From: Hyphomicrobiales bacterium
GTDB lineage: Bacteria; Pseudomonadota; Alphaproteobacteria; Rhizobiales; Rhizobiaceae
Length of the DNA: 64,000 bases
NCBI GenBank assembly: GCA_900473045.1
Contig: UCKS01000032.1
Span: 1 to 64,000 of the forward strand
Direction: 5' to 3'
This document shows, one piece after another, positions 39,130 through 49,023 of the stretch. Within the stretch, counting starts at the first letter, position 1. Each line of letters begins with the position of its first letter. The position numbers and the translations under genes are program-made. The notes under the pieces were generated by a model. It had not been told where the DNA came from. It did no database searches and saw only the letters and a program-made list of their open reading frames with translations.

Positions 39130-40296
39130 CTACCGGGCGGCGACTAGCCGCCGGTAGACCGCCTCGGTCTTGTCGATCATCTGGCCCATCGAAAAATTCG
39201 CCATCCGGCCAACTGCCGCCTCTGTGAGTTGCCGATAACGCTCCGGGTTGGCACTTTCCACCATGGCGTTGGCAAGCTTGGCGGTATCGCCGTCATTGGG
39301 TACGATCAGGCCGCTCTTGTCCTTGGCGATGGCGGTTGAGGCACCGCCGACATCGGTGGAGACGATCGGTTTTCCGGACGCTGCGGCTTCCAGCATGACA
39401 TAGGACATTGCCTCGTAACGGCTCGGCATGACCAGCACGTCGAAGGCGGGAACGGCCTGCGGGCCGGTGAAGGCGGACGTCAAGCGGATGCGCTTCTGCA
39501 CACCGCTTTCGGTGATCGCCGTGCGGACCTCCTGTTCGAGCTCACCGGACCCCACCATGATCAGCTCGGCGTTGGGCAGCCGTGAGGCGGCATTGCGGAA
39601 GGCCTCGATCAGGCGCCCGGGCGCCTTTTGTGGCGACAGACGGCCGACGAAGCCGAAGACGAACGTATCTGCCGAAATGCCGAAACTTGCCCGTACGGTG
39701 TTTGCCATGTCGAGCGGCGGTGGAGCCACGCCGTTGATGATGACCGAGAGTTTGCGGGCGGGCATGCCGAGCGACAGCGCATGGGCATATTCGTCGTCGG
39801 ACACACAGATCAGGTGATCGGTGAACAGCTTGGCCAGGATGGTTTCGATGCTGCCGAAAATCAGCCGGCCGATCCTGCCGAGCGTCGGGTCCATGGTGCG
39901 GAAGGCATGTGGGGTGTAGACGCGCGGCGCATGGAAACCGGGAAGGCGCAGACGGGTCAGCGCGCCGGCCTTCGAGCTATGACCGTGGACGATGTCGAAG
40001 GGCGTGCCGTTGTTGATGATGCTCCGCAAGGCGCGATGGGCGGCGATGTCAGACAGTCCGGGCGACCGTTTCATGGCGACGGCGTGCACGGTGGGCAGGG
40101 CAAGCGATTTCAATTCGCGGACGAAGGCGTCCTCCGCCCGAAGCGGCGAATAGACCGCTTCCACATGGTGGCCACGCTGATGCAGACCCCGGCAGAGATC
40201 GAGGAAATGGCGGCCTGACCCGCCGCCGCTCGGCTCAAGCACCTGGAGGATGCGCAGGCCGTTTTCAGCGCCGGGAATAAAGGGGTCGATACTCAT
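39130..40296 (-). CDS. Glycosyltransferase family 4 protein (388 aa)
   Basis: The N-terminal half has a Rossmann start (LRILQVLEPSGGGSGRHFLD), the HGHSSKAG segment and PHAF. The C-terminal half has FGFVGRLSPQKAPGRLIEAF and the E-x7-E motif in EAMSYVMLEAAASGKPIVST. It transfers an activated sugar to a growing lipid-linked repeat at the cytoplasmic face. It is the most distal gene of the leftward polysaccharide group. Confidence 0.92.
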   Translation of the reverse strand: MSIDPFIPGAENGLRILQVLEPSGGGSGRHFLDLCRGLHQRGHHVEAVYSPLRAEDAFVRELKSLALPTVHAVAMKRSPGLSDIAAHRALRSIINNGTPFDIVHGHSSKAGALTRLRLPGFHAPRVYTPHAFRTMDPTLGRIGRLIFGSIETILAKLFTDHLICVSDDEYAHALSLGMPARKLSVIINGVAPPPLDMANTVRASFGISADTFVFGFVGRLSPQKAPGRLIEAFRNAASRLPNAELIMVGSGELEQEVRTAITESGVQKRIRLTSAFTGPQAVPAFDVLVMPSRYEAMSYVMLEAAASGKPIVSTDVGGASTAIAKDKSGLIVPNDGDTAKLANAMVESANPERYRQLTEAAVGRMANFSMGQMIDKTEAVYRRLVAAR

Positions 40297-40361
40297 TCTG
40301 ACAATCCGCCGCCGATCCCGATATGGAGCCGACCTGTGCCACTCTGTGTACAGGATTGACG

Positions 40362-41633
40362 TTAACGCAGCGTTGGCGCCGGGGCAGGGCGGCGCACTTG
40401 CCGTGCCTTCAGGCTACGCCGGTGACGGTATTCGAGCGCGCCGCAGCCCCAGATGATGCCGAGCAGCAGGAAGAAATGCCGCCAGTGATCGGTGTCGATG
40501 ACATTGCCGATACCGGCATGGCCGATCAGTACGATCCAGGCGATCATCAGATAGGGCTGCCACGGACGGTCGAGCAGCAGGAAGCGAAAGCCCATCGACA
40601 CCGTCCAGATGATCAGCGTGACGTAGGAGACGAAACCCAACCAGCCGTAGGAGGTCAGTGATTTCAGCCAGATATTGTGTTCGTCCTCGGGAAACATCGT
40701 GCTGAACACCATCGGGCCGATGCCAAGCGGTTTTTCCATCGACATCAGGAAACCGATCTTGTGGCGGTCGAAACGGCCGAGATGGCCGCCGTCATACTCC
40801 TGCACGAGTTGCGTGCGGCTGGAAAAGAGGTCGGCAACCTGCGGAATCTGCAGGGCGACGACGAGCGCCACGACCATCAGCAAGGCGCCGCTGAGCGCAA
40901 GCACGAGAATTTTCAAACGGAACGCGCCGGTCCGTTCCTTAATAAGCATGACGAAGACGAGTGCGCAGGCGCAGAACAGATAAAGCGCCCAGGCGGCCCG
41001 CGAAAAGGAAAGAAACAGCCCGAGTGCCATGATCAGGATGGCAACGGCCCTGAGAGGGGCCGTGGTTATGCGCTCGGTGAGCAGCCGGTACATCAGGTAG
41101 AGCGAAGGCGCGACCAGAAACGGACCGAAGACGTTGGGATCCTGGAAGGCGCCCTTGGCACGGTCGTAGAGCGTGAAATTCGCTGCCCCCGGGATGGCGC
41201 CGAAGTAACCGAGAATGCCGAGCAGAGAGGTGATGACGCCGGCGGCGACCCAGGCGTCGAAGATCAGTTTCAGACGTTCATGCCGAGCTTCGATGATGGC
41301 GGCGTAAAACACCGAGGAGAGGCAGAGAAAGCCGGACACCGCCATGTACATCGGTGCCGTGGCCAGATCGCTCATCACCGTCAGCGACAGAATGCCCCCG
41401 GTCATGAACAGAATGAGCAAAGCGAGAAGCGGTGCGACGGAGCGCGAGATCTTCAGACCGAAAATGAACCAGCCGCCGATCAAGGCCGCCATGAAGACTT
41501 CATACGGAGCCGGTTCCGCAATGACGAAGCCGGACAGGAAAACGCCAAAGGTCACCATGGCCGAGCCGAGCATGGCGATGGCAGCCATCTGCGGGCGAAA
41601 TCCTGCGGCAGGCGTGGCGGCTGGCGTGCTCAA
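40362..41633 (-). CDS. O-antigen ligase/Wzy-like polysaccharide polymerase (423 aa)
   Basis: About ten or more membrane helices. The long periplasmic loop contains SSRTQLVQEYDGGHLGRFDR and PEDEHNIWLKSLTSYGWLG, the latter with the H-N-x-(W/Y) type motif seen in the Wzy/WaaL superfamily. The start is taken as TTG 41633, which overlaps the upstream stop (TTGA); an ATG at 41588 would remove only the cytoplasmic tail. It should polymerise or ligate repeat units in the inner membrane. Confidence 0.85.
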   Translation of the reverse strand: MSTPAATPAAGFRPQMAAIAMLGSAMVTFGVFLSGFVIAEPAPYEVFMAALIGGWFIFGLKISRSVAPLLALLILFMTGGILSLTVMSDLATAPMYMAVSGFLCLSSVFYAAIIEARHERLKLIFDAWVAAGVITSLLGILGYFGAIPGAANFTLYDRAKGAFQDPNVFGPFLVAPSLYLMYRLLTERITTAPLRAVAILIMALGLFLSFSRAAWALYLFCACALVFVMLIKERTGAFRLKILVLALSGALLMVVALVVALQIPQVADLFSSRTQLVQEYDGGHLGRFDRHKIGFLMSMEKPLGIGPMVFSTMFPEDEHNIWLKSLTSYGWLGFVSYVTLIIWTVSMGFRFLLLDRPWQPYLMIAWIVLIGHAGIGNVIDTDHWRHFFLLLGIIWGCGALEYRHRRSLKARQVRRPAPAPTLR

Positions 41634-43192
41634 TAGGCATTTTCCGTGTTGAGCAGCCGGATCGGCGTCAGGAACAGGATTTTCAGATCCAGCCACAGCG
41701 ACCAGTTTTCGATATAGTAGAGGTCGAAAGCGGTGCGGAACTTGATCTTTTCGTCATTGTCGATCTCGCCGCGCCAGCCGTTGATCTGCGCCCAGCCGGT
41801 GACACCCGGCTTGACGCGGTGGCGGGCAAAATAGCCTTCGACGACATCGGAATAGGTGCGTTCGGCGGTCTGGGCGAGAACCGCATGCGGACGTGGACCG
41901 ACAAGCGACAGTTGACCGCGCAGCACATTGAAGATTTGCGGCAGTTCATCGATCGAGGATTTGCGCAGGAAGCGGCCGACGCGGGTGACGCGCGGATCGC
42001 CCTTGGTGACGGCATTGCGCGCCGTGGGGTCGCTCATATCGGTGTACATCGAGCGGAACTTGTAGACGTCGATCGTCTCGTTGTTGAAGCCGTGGCGCTT
42101 CTGTTTGAAGATGACCGGGCCTGGCGAGCTGATCTTCACGGCGATCGCAGCGCCGATGAACACGGGCCAGAGAACGACCAGTGCGACGATGCTGAAGAAC
42201 ACGTCGAAGATGCGCTTGGCAACCGAATCCCAGTCGGCGATCGGCTTGTCGAAAATATCGAGCATCGGTACTTGGCCGACATGCGAATAGCTGCGCGGAC
42301 GGAACCGCAGATTGTTGGCATGAGCGGCAAGCCGGATGTCGGCTGGCAGGATCCAGAGCTTTCTCAGAAGTTCGAGAATACGTTTCTCGGCCGAGAGCGG
42401 CAGGGCAATGATCAGGATGTCGATGCGGGTGAGGCGGGCAAAGTCGACGAGTTCGGCGACGGTGCCGAGCTTCGGGTAGCCGGCGATGATCCCCGGCGAG
42501 CGGCGCTCGTCACGGTCGTCGAAGATACCGCAGATGCGGATATCGTTGTCTGTCTGCTGTTCGAGCGAGCGGATCAGGTCCTTGGCCGGTTGGCCACCGC
42601 CAACGATGACGGCGCGGCGCTCCATGATGCCGTTGCGGGCCCAGCGGCGGATGGAGAACGCCACAAAGGCGCGTTCCGCGACCAAGAACACGGCGCCCAG
42701 AACATACCAGCCGCTGAAGGAGAGGCGAGAGTAGCTCTCGCCGGTCTTGAGCAAAAACAGCACCAGCGTCATGGAGGCGAAGGCCAGCGTCCAGCAGCCG
42801 ATCAGCCTGGGGACGGCTCGCGTGACTGAGCGGAGGGTGGGAACCTGATATCCGTCGCACAGCTGCAGGAATATCACTGTTAGTGCCGAGCCGCTGGCGA
42901 TGAGGCCGCAATAGCCGAGCAGTTCCTCCAGCGGCGGTGCGACATAGAGCATGTGGATGGCATAGCCGATGGCAAACAGCGCGGTGAACTCAAACAGCCG
43001 CATCAGGCCGATGATCATGTTGGGAGAATAGGTATCGGTGCGGAACTGCGACGCGATCCGGCGTGCCAGCGGATTGAGTTCGCGCTTCGGTTCGTCGTCC
43101 CGTTTCTCACCCGGCGCGATGGTCCGGATCTCCGAAATCTTCTTGCGCAGTGCGTCGGTGTCGAAAGAATCCGGTTTATCGATCTGATTCAT
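41630..43192 (-). CDS. Undecaprenyl-phosphate sugar phosphotransferase (520 aa)
   Basis: A PglC/WcaJ-type protein: four N-terminal membrane helices, a nucleotide-binding-like CoA/Rossmann part (AVIVGGGQPAKDLIRSLEQQ), a fifth membrane helix (FFSIVALVVLWPVFIGAAIA) and the catalytic domain with KISSPGPVIFKQKR, YKFRSMYTDM, KSSIDELPQIFNVLRGQLS and VKPGVTGWAQINGWRG. It starts repeat-unit synthesis by moving hexose-1-phosphate to undecaprenyl phosphate. Confidence 0.93.
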   Translation of the reverse strand: MNQIDKPDSFDTDALRKKISEIRTIAPGEKRDDEPKRELNPLARRIASQFRTDTYSPNMIIGLMRLFEFTALFAIGYAIHMLYVAPPLEELLGYCGLIASGSALTVIFLQLCDGYQVPTLRSVTRAVPRLIGCWTLAFASMTLVLFLLKTGESYSRLSFSGWYVLGAVFLVAERAFVAFSIRRWARNGIMERRAVIVGGGQPAKDLIRSLEQQTDNDIRICGIFDDRDERRSPGIIAGYPKLGTVAELVDFARLTRIDILIIALPLSAEKRILELLRKLWILPADIRLAAHANNLRFRPRSYSHVGQVPMLDIFDKPIADWDSVAKRIFDVFFSIVALVVLWPVFIGAAIAVKISSPGPVIFKQKRHGFNNETIDVYKFRSMYTDMSDPTARNAVTKGDPRVTRVGRFLRKSSIDELPQIFNVLRGQLSLVGPRPHAVLAQTAERTYSDVVEGYFARHRVKPGVTGWAQINGWRGEIDNDEKIKFRTAFDLYYIENWSLWLDLKILFLTPIRLLNTENAY

Positions 43193-43249
43193 GATATCCG
43201 CCCGGGCCGTTGTGTCCCTTCGGGATAACAGAAAGCCCCTAAGAAACGC

Positions 43250-44425
43250 TTACGGGTACTTTGGCGATGTTTCGCGCGTGGTGGCCTTTTCCGGCACAAG
43301 CTGGCGGTAGAGCCGCATCATGCTGGCGGACATCGTGGAGGTTGCAAAGGCTTGTTTGAAGGCGTCGGCATCGGGCATCACTTTGACGGCCCAGCCCTTT
43401 TGCGTCATCGCAGCCGTCATCACGTCGGCAAGCGACTGGGCATCGTCGGGCCTGGCGAGGGCGGCGTTATTGGTCCCCAAAATTTCCGGGATGCCACCGA
43501 CACGCGCGGCAATCACCGGTTTGCGGGCAGCCAGAGCTTCCAGAACGATATAGGGCATGGATTCGGCGCGCGACGGCACGACGACGTTGCGGGTGAAGGC
43601 GAAGGCGTCGCGTGCCTTCATCGCCGGCAGCATCTGAATGCGGCGGCCAAGGCCGCGCTCCAGCATCATCTGTTCGTATTCGTCCTTTTGCGGACCATCA
43701 CCAACCATCATTGCAGATAGCGGCCTGCCGATGTTCCGCTCGGTTCTGGCAAAGGCATCGATGAAAAGATCGGGGCCCTTCAGATCGCGCAGCATGCCGA
43801 TATAGAGAAAATCCACCGCATCGGGGCGGGCATAGACGGTTTCGAAATCACGGTCGTCGATGCCGTTATAGATGAGTTCGCTGCGGGGGTTCGGCCTGCC
43901 GACCTTGTCCTCGTAGGTCCTGCGCTCGAAATCGCAAACGAAGACGATGGCGTCGGTCAGATATTCCTGAAGACGCTCGAGCAGGAACACGATTTTGCCG
44001 GACGGCTTGTTCTTGCTATAGTGCAAGCTGCCGCCATGCGGCGAATAAAGACGGGCAACGCAATACCTGTTCACCCGCAAGGCTGAGCCGATGATCCGGG
44101 CCAGAACGCCACCTTTGGCGCCGTGACCATGCAGGATATCCGGCTGCAAACTTCGAATTTCCTTGTAACTTTTCCAAAGTGCTGTGAGGTCTGCGGGACC
44201 AACGGACCGCCGGATCGGCAGCCGGACGAGACCGAGCGCCAGAAACGGCCTTATCTCGTCGAAAAGGGCATCTTCGTAGCTTCCGCCCGTCGTGCTGTCG
44301 CAGACGATGCCGACCTCATGGCCTTGCCGCGCATGCGCTTCCGCCAGGTCGCGCACATGCCGGAAGATACCACCGATGGGCGACCTGAAGCAATGGATGA
44401 TGCGCAGCGGCTGTGGGTCCGGCAT
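43250..44425 (-). CDS. Glycosyltransferase family 4 protein (391 aa)
   Basis: The start at 44425 (MPDPQPLRIIHCFRSPIGGI) lies four bases after the stop of the export lipoprotein; the longer frame is a shadow of that gene. Features are HGHGAKGG, LYSPHGGSLHY, YIGMLRDLKGPDLFIDAF, VGDGP and the E-x7-E motif in RAESMPYIVLEALAARKPVI. It has the GT-B fold and acts on the cytoplasmic side in repeat-unit assembly. Confidence 0.92.
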   Translation of the reverse strand: MPDPQPLRIIHCFRSPIGGIFRHVRDLAEAHARQGHEVGIVCDSTTGGSYEDALFDEIRPFLALGLVRLPIRRSVGPADLTALWKSYKEIRSLQPDILHGHGAKGGVLARIIGSALRVNRYCVARLYSPHGGSLHYSKNKPSGKIVFLLERLQEYLTDAIVFVCDFERRTYEDKVGRPNPRSELIYNGIDDRDFETVYARPDAVDFLYIGMLRDLKGPDLFIDAFARTERNIGRPLSAMMVGDGPQKDEYEQMMLERGLGRRIQMLPAMKARDAFAFTRNVVVPSRAESMPYIVLEALAARKPVIAARVGGIPEILGTNNAALARPDDAQSLADVMTAAMTQKGWAVKVMPDADAFKQAFATSTMSASMMRLYRQLVPEKATTRETSPKYP

Positions 44426-44429
44426 ACTG

Positions 44430-45005
44430 TCAGAACAGCCGCTCGCGTACATAGATCGTGTCGCCGGCCATGATCGGATCGGAGATCGAGACGCGGCCGG
44501 TGAGAATGCGGCCGTTGATCTTGCGGGTGACGTCGACATTGGCCTGGTTGGCACGCGGCGAATAACCGCCGGCAACGGCAATGGCGTTCTGGACGGTCAT
44601 GCCCGGCACGTAGGAATACTGCCCGGCCTGGCCGACTTCGCCCATGATGAAGACGGAGCGGTAGCGATCGACCTCGATCGTCACGTCCGGATCGCGCAAG
44701 TAACCTTCGCGCAGCTTGCTGGCGATGGTCTTTTCCATCTCGGGCAAGGTATGGCCGCGTGACGGTACGGCGCCGATCAGCGGGAAGGCGACGTAGCCTG
44801 CCTGATCGACGGTGTAGCTGCCGGTAAGACCTGCCTGCTCGAAGACGCTGATGCGCAGCCTGTCGCCGCTATCGACCCGATAGGGCTGGATGGTTGCTTC
44901 ATGGAAGGCCTTGGGCGCGGGCTGATAGCTGCTGCACCCAGAAATTGCAAGGCACAGCGCGAGTGCGGCCGAGGCTGGGCCTGTTTTCAAACGTGCGGAT
45001 GTCAT
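44430..45005 (-). CDS. Polysaccharide export lipoprotein, Wza/ExoF-like (191 aa)
   Basis: The start at 45005 gives a lipoprotein signal (ASAALALCLAISGCSSYQ, lipobox LAISGC). The mature part has the PES domain (YRVDSGDRLRISVFEQAGLT, then VDQAGYVAFPLIGAV) and one SLBB-like repeat (VFIMGEVGQAGQYSYVPGMT, then VQNAIAVAGGYS). It is shorter than Wza and more like the small rhizobial export lipoproteins. It diverges from the copolymerase gene at 45223. Confidence 0.92.
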   Translation of the reverse strand: MTSARLKTGPASAALALCLAISGCSSYQPAPKAFHEATIQPYRVDSGDRLRISVFEQAGLTGSYTVDQAGYVAFPLIGAVPSRGHTLPEMEKTIASKLREGYLRDPDVTIEVDRYRSVFIMGEVGQAGQYSYVPGMTVQNAIAVAGGYSPRANQANVDVTRKINGRILTGRVSISDPIMAGDTIYVRERLF

Positions 45006-45222
45006 CGGGCTCTCGCGTTCCAGAAACCATGTCATGGCCTGATGTTATCAATCCGTTAGGGTTAATAGGCGGTAAAGGCCCGTGAAGAATTTTACGCTTG
45101 GTGTCTGGCTGCCCGCTGGTTCAGGCCCTTTGGGTGGGTTGTCCTGGCAAACCCGCATTAACTGTTGCGTTACCATGTTTGTTTACGGTGGCGCAGAGTT
45201 GTGAAGGTTCGAGGTAAAACGC

Positions 45223-47412
45223 ATGTCGGGCGTCAACGACGGTCATCAGGATGTAGATATCGATCTCGGCGGGCTGTTCCGCGCTATCTGGCGCAGGCGG
45301 GGCAGGGTGCTGTTGGCAACCGTCGCGTTCGGCGGCCTCGCCTTTATCGGCGCCAACCTGATGAGCCCGGAATATCAGGGCGAGGCGCGGCTTCTGATCG
45401 AATCGCGTCAGGCTGAGTTCAGCGGTGCCAACCAGGCGCAGCCGCAGACCGGCGATAGCCAATTCGACGAATCCGGTATTTCCAGCCAGGTCCAGGTGTT
45501 GCGCTCGGCCGATCTGATCAAGCAGGTCGCCCGCGAAATGAAATTGTACGAACTGCCGGAATTCGATCCGACCACGAACCCGTCGGCAATTTCCGATGTG
45601 CTTGTCATGCTCGGCATCAAGAAGAACCCGCTTGATCTGCCACCCGAAGAGCGCGTGCTGAAGGAATTCCAAAAGAAGCTGCAGGTCTATCAGGTGGAGA
45701 AATCGCGGGTGATCGCGATGCAGTTCACCTCGGAAGATCCGAAGCTCGCCGCCGCGATCCCGAATGCGATGGCCAAGGTCTTCCTGTCGCTGCAAAGCGG
45801 CGCCAAGCTCGATTCCAATTCGGAGGCCAGCCGCTGGCTGGAGCCGGAAATCGCCAATTTGCGGGAAAAGGTCCGCGATGCCGAGGCCAAGGTTGCCGAT
45901 TACCGGGCATCGTCCGATCTGCTGTTGACCGGTGAAACCGGCGGCACGTTTGCGACCAAGCAGCTGAACGACATTTCGACCGAGCTTGCCCGCGTGCGCG
46001 GCGAGCGGGCCAATGCCGACGCGCGGGCGGAAAACGTGCGCACGGCGCTTGCCAGTGGCCGGGCTGTCGATTCGCTCAACGATGTCGTCGCTTCGCCGAT
46101 GATCCAGCGGTTGAAGGAAACCGAATCCAACATCCAGGGCCAGATCGCCGATCTGTCGACGACGCTGCTCGATGGGCATCCCCGGCTGAAGGGATTGAAA
46201 TCCCAGCTTCAGGGGATCAGAACGCAAATATTGAGCGAAACCAGGAAGATCCTTGGCAGCCTCGAAAATGAGGCGAATGTTTCGCAGCTGCGCGAACGCC
46301 AGCTGATTGCCCAGCTCAATACGTTGAAGGCGAATTCGGCGAAGGCCGGCGAGGACGAAGTCGGGTTGCGGGCGCTGGAGCGGGAAGCGACAGCGCAGCG
46401 GCAGCTGCTGGAAACCTATCTGGCGCGCTATCGCGAGGCGACGTCGCGCAGCGGCGAAAATGCGGCCCCGGCCGATGCCCGTGTCATTTCGCAGGCGGTC
46501 GAGCCGACAGAAGTCAGTTTCCCCAAGGTTCTGCCGATCACCATTGTCGCTGCCTTTGCCAGCTTCCTGGTCAGCTGTGTCGTCATCATGCTCTCCGAAC
46601 TGTTCAGCGGAAGGGCGTTGCGGCCGGTCGGACGCAGGCAAGACGAGATGTTTGACGACGAGCCATTGGACATCCAGCCACTCGACGTCCAGCCGGTGCG
46701 GGAGACCGTGTTCCGTCCGGTGCCTGAGCAGGCAGCGCCGATTGTTGCCCGGGAACCCGTCGTTGCGGCAGCTGTCGCACCGGAACTGGCAGAGCCTGAG
46801 ATCGCCGAGCCGGAAGAGGACGATTTTTCGATTGCTTCGGTTGCCGACCATCTGAGCGCCGATGATGTACGTGTCGCGATCTCGGTGTCGCCTGCCGGCG
46901 ACGAGGGTTCGGTGAATGCGGTGGCACTGGCGCGAATGGTAGCCGAGGAGGGCCGCAAGATCGTCCTGATCGACCTGACCGGTTCAGCCTGCCCAACACG
47001 TCTGATGGCGCAGACGGCCGATCTCGCCGGGATCACCAATCTGCTTGTCGGCGAAGTTCCGTTCACCGAGACGATCCATGCCGACCGGCTGTCGGATGCG
47101 CATATCATTCCGCAGGGCGATGCCGACCCGGTGCTCGCCATGCGCGGTATCGAGCGCTTGCAGATGATCATCGATGCCCTGTCGAACGCCTATGACACGG
47201 TCCTGATCGAATGCGGGCCTGCCGATGTCAACGCGATCCGCAGGGTCACGCGCGCACGCGACACGAAGATCATCATTTCGGCGCCGGCCGTCGGCAACGA
47301 GGAGATCATCGAACTCATCACCGGTTTCGGTGAAGCGGGCTTTGGCGAGATCGTGCTAATGACAGGTACGGGCTATCCGCAGCCGGGGAACTCGGGCCGC
47401 CGGGCGGCCTGA
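45223..47412 (+). CDS. Polysaccharide copolymerase, Wzc/ExoP-like with degenerate kinase domain (729 aa)
   Basis: A Wzz domain starts at residue 10 with TM1 near 28-46 (VLLATVAFGGLAFIGANL). The periplasmic part is a long coiled coil (residues 200-400). TM2 lies near 435-460 (ITIVAAFASFLVSCVVIML). A low-complexity linker precedes a BY-kinase-like fold from about residue 550. There the Walker A is replaced by SPAGDEGSVNAVALARM with no GK(S/T), IVLIDLTGSACPT stands for Walker A', and the tyrosine-rich tail is missing. It controls chain length and export with the lipoprotein encoded divergently. Confidence 0.9.
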   Translation: MSGVNDGHQDVDIDLGGLFRAIWRRRGRVLLATVAFGGLAFIGANLMSPEYQGEARLLIESRQAEFSGANQAQPQTGDSQFDESGISSQVQVLRSADLIKQVAREMKLYELPEFDPTTNPSAISDVLVMLGIKKNPLDLPPEERVLKEFQKKLQVYQVEKSRVIAMQFTSEDPKLAAAIPNAMAKVFLSLQSGAKLDSNSEASRWLEPEIANLREKVRDAEAKVADYRASSDLLLTGETGGTFATKQLNDISTELARVRGERANADARAENVRTALASGRAVDSLNDVVASPMIQRLKETESNIQGQIADLSTTLLDGHPRLKGLKSQLQGIRTQILSETRKILGSLENEANVSQLRERQLIAQLNTLKANSAKAGEDEVGLRALEREATAQRQLLETYLARYREATSRSGENAAPADARVISQAVEPTEVSFPKVLPITIVAAFASFLVSCVVIMLSELFSGRALRPVGRRQDEMFDDEPLDIQPLDVQPVRETVFRPVPEQAAPIVAREPVVAAAVAPELAEPEIAEPEEDDFSIASVADHLSADDVRVAISVSPAGDEGSVNAVALARMVAEEGRKIVLIDLTGSACPTRLMAQTADLAGITNLLVGEVPFTETIHADRLSDAHIIPQGDADPVLAMRGIERLQMIIDALSNAYDTVLIECGPADVNAIRRVTRARDTKIIISAPAVGNEEIIELITGFGEAGFGEIVLMTGTGYPQPGNSGRRAA

Positions 47413-47427
47413 TCAACCACAGCCGTT

Positions 47428-48696
47428 TTAGTCGCCGTCGGTTTCCGCAATGGTTGCAGCTCCTGGTGTCTGCCGGCGCTGACGAAGACGCTGCACGAAG
47501 GAATAAGCCTTTTTGTTCTTCTTGATACCGGATTTCAGCCGGACAGCGGCGCGATGCACCGACGCCGCCAGGCGTCCGCGCAGCGTCAAGGGCAGGACGA
47601 TGTCGCGCTGGATCGTCTCGACCGTGCACCAGGAGCGCTTGTAGCCTTGGTCGCCGATGCCGAAATCGAACAGTTTTACGCCTTCGGCATTGCATCTGCG
47701 GATGATCAGGTAAAACAGAAGCTCGCCGGGGCTGGCGTCCGCAGCACTGTCGTCGTCGATCGATCCGAATTGGCAGATGACGTGATCGCCCTTGCGCGAC
47801 AGACCGGCAATGGCAACGATGCGGCCATTTCCTTCTCCCCGCAAACGGATCGCATTCAGTTCGAGTGGGTGGCCTTCATGTGTCGGTTCCACGGCTGAGA
47901 GCACGTGGAAGAACGCCTTGGTTTCCTCATCCTGGAACACATTGGGCAGGCCAAGTGCCTTGAAGCGGATGGCCTTCTGTTCGAAAAACAGGTCGAGAAT
48001 CTCCCGCCGTTCCGCGCAGGTCGTGGCTACAATATGCTCGTAGCCGCCCATCGCTTCCAGCCGCTTTTCCGAAACGCGAAATTTCTTGCGCCGCCGCTTG
48101 GCATTGACTTGAGCCAGTGTCGCTTCGAAGGTTTCCAGAAGGGGCAGCTGGAATGACGCATTCTGGTTGCGGACCGCCGGCAGCGAGGCGAGCGGATGAC
48201 GTGTTCCATGCCAGTCGAACGGCATTTTCTCCAGCGTCACGATATCGGCAACGCGCGACAGCTTGGCAGACAGGTCGGCAATCAGCTTTGCGGCCAGTTT
48301 GGTGCAGGTAATCGGATCGAAATCCTCGGCGAAAAGCCCGGTATTGATGTTGCTGTGCGGCGAGCCGATAAACCGTGCCGTGCGAAACAACCGGCCGCGC
48401 ACCAGTTCGAGCGGCAGAATGAACACCGTCTTCTGTCCTATCCTGCCGCGTACCAAAAGCAACTGATTGGCATGCGTCGCAGCCCAGGCGGCGCACCAGT
48501 CGAAACCCTGATGCAGCGAGGCGGTCGGGGACGTTTCCAGCGCGCGCCAGTCCGCTTCCAGAGCCTGCATGCTGACGTGGATACTCAGCGTCAGGCCTTC
48601 AGCAAGCGCAACATCGCGCACCTGATCACGCTGGCCATGCCAGACATGACGGCGGGCCTTGCGAACGGGCATGATGTTGAAGTCCACGTCGGTCAT
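47428..48696 (-). CDS. CelD/BcsL-type acyltransferase, GNAT fold (422 aa)
   Basis: The middle and C-terminal parts hold the FemAB/CelD-like GNAT domain (KKFRVSEKRLEAMGGYEHIV, then SRKGDHVICQFGSIDDDSAA, then SPGELLFYLIIRRCNAEGVK, FDFGIGDQGYKRSW). Such proteins are found in cellulose and exopolysaccharide loci and are thought to acylate sugars or lipids. It is convergent with the copolymerase gene, 15 bases apart. Confidence 0.88.
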   Translation of the reverse strand: MTDVDFNIMPVRKARRHVWHGQRDQVRDVALAEGLTLSIHVSMQALEADWRALETSPTASLHQGFDWCAAWAATHANQLLLVRGRIGQKTVFILPLELVRGRLFRTARFIGSPHSNINTGLFAEDFDPITCTKLAAKLIADLSAKLSRVADIVTLEKMPFDWHGTRHPLASLPAVRNQNASFQLPLLETFEATLAQVNAKRRRKKFRVSEKRLEAMGGYEHIVATTCAERREILDLFFEQKAIRFKALGLPNVFQDEETKAFFHVLSAVEPTHEGHPLELNAIRLRGEGNGRIVAIAGLSRKGDHVICQFGSIDDDSAADASPGELLFYLIIRRCNAEGVKLFDFGIGDQGYKRSWCTVETIQRDIVLPLTLRGRLAASVHRAAVRLKSGIKKNKKAYSFVQRLRQRRQTPGAATIAETDGD

Positions 48697-49023
48697 GATC
48701 GCTTGCGGTTCCGGGAACGGGATGACGTCTCATCTAAAACAAGGATGCCCTTTTTTCATTTAAATGGCACGGACATCGGGCTGGCTACCGGGGATTTTAT
48801 CAAATGCGGTTACCGAATGGATAAAACCCGGCCGCTACGGCCGCGAGACATTCAGGCGTGGCGGAAGATTGGATTTTTGGCTCCATGCTTGTTATACCGG
48901 GTATCTGTTTTGATGGAGAGACCGATGCGCCACTGAATAAGGTCAGGACAATTCGCGGCAATTCCGCGTGTTTCCCGACCGCTCTATGTCACCATGACCA
49001 TGGACATAAGGTGGAGTATCCCC
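48697..49023. other. Intergenic region between divergent acyltransferase genes
   Basis: No gene in 327 bases. A perfect inverted repeat, CGGCCG-CTA-CGGCCG, lies at 48829-48843. AT-rich tracts around 48749-48765 could hold the leftward promoter. AAGGTGGAG at 49009-49017 is the ribosome site of the rightward gene. Confidence 0.5.

Noticed and set aside
40677-41636. Long plus-strand frame opposite the polymerase gene
   Set aside because: A His/Arg/Glu-rich shadow of the membrane protein gene on the other strand, typical for GC-rich coding DNA.
45121-46851. 576-codon minus-strand frame opposite the copolymerase gene
   Set aside because: It mirrors the ExoP-like gene; the plus strand encodes the recognised domains.
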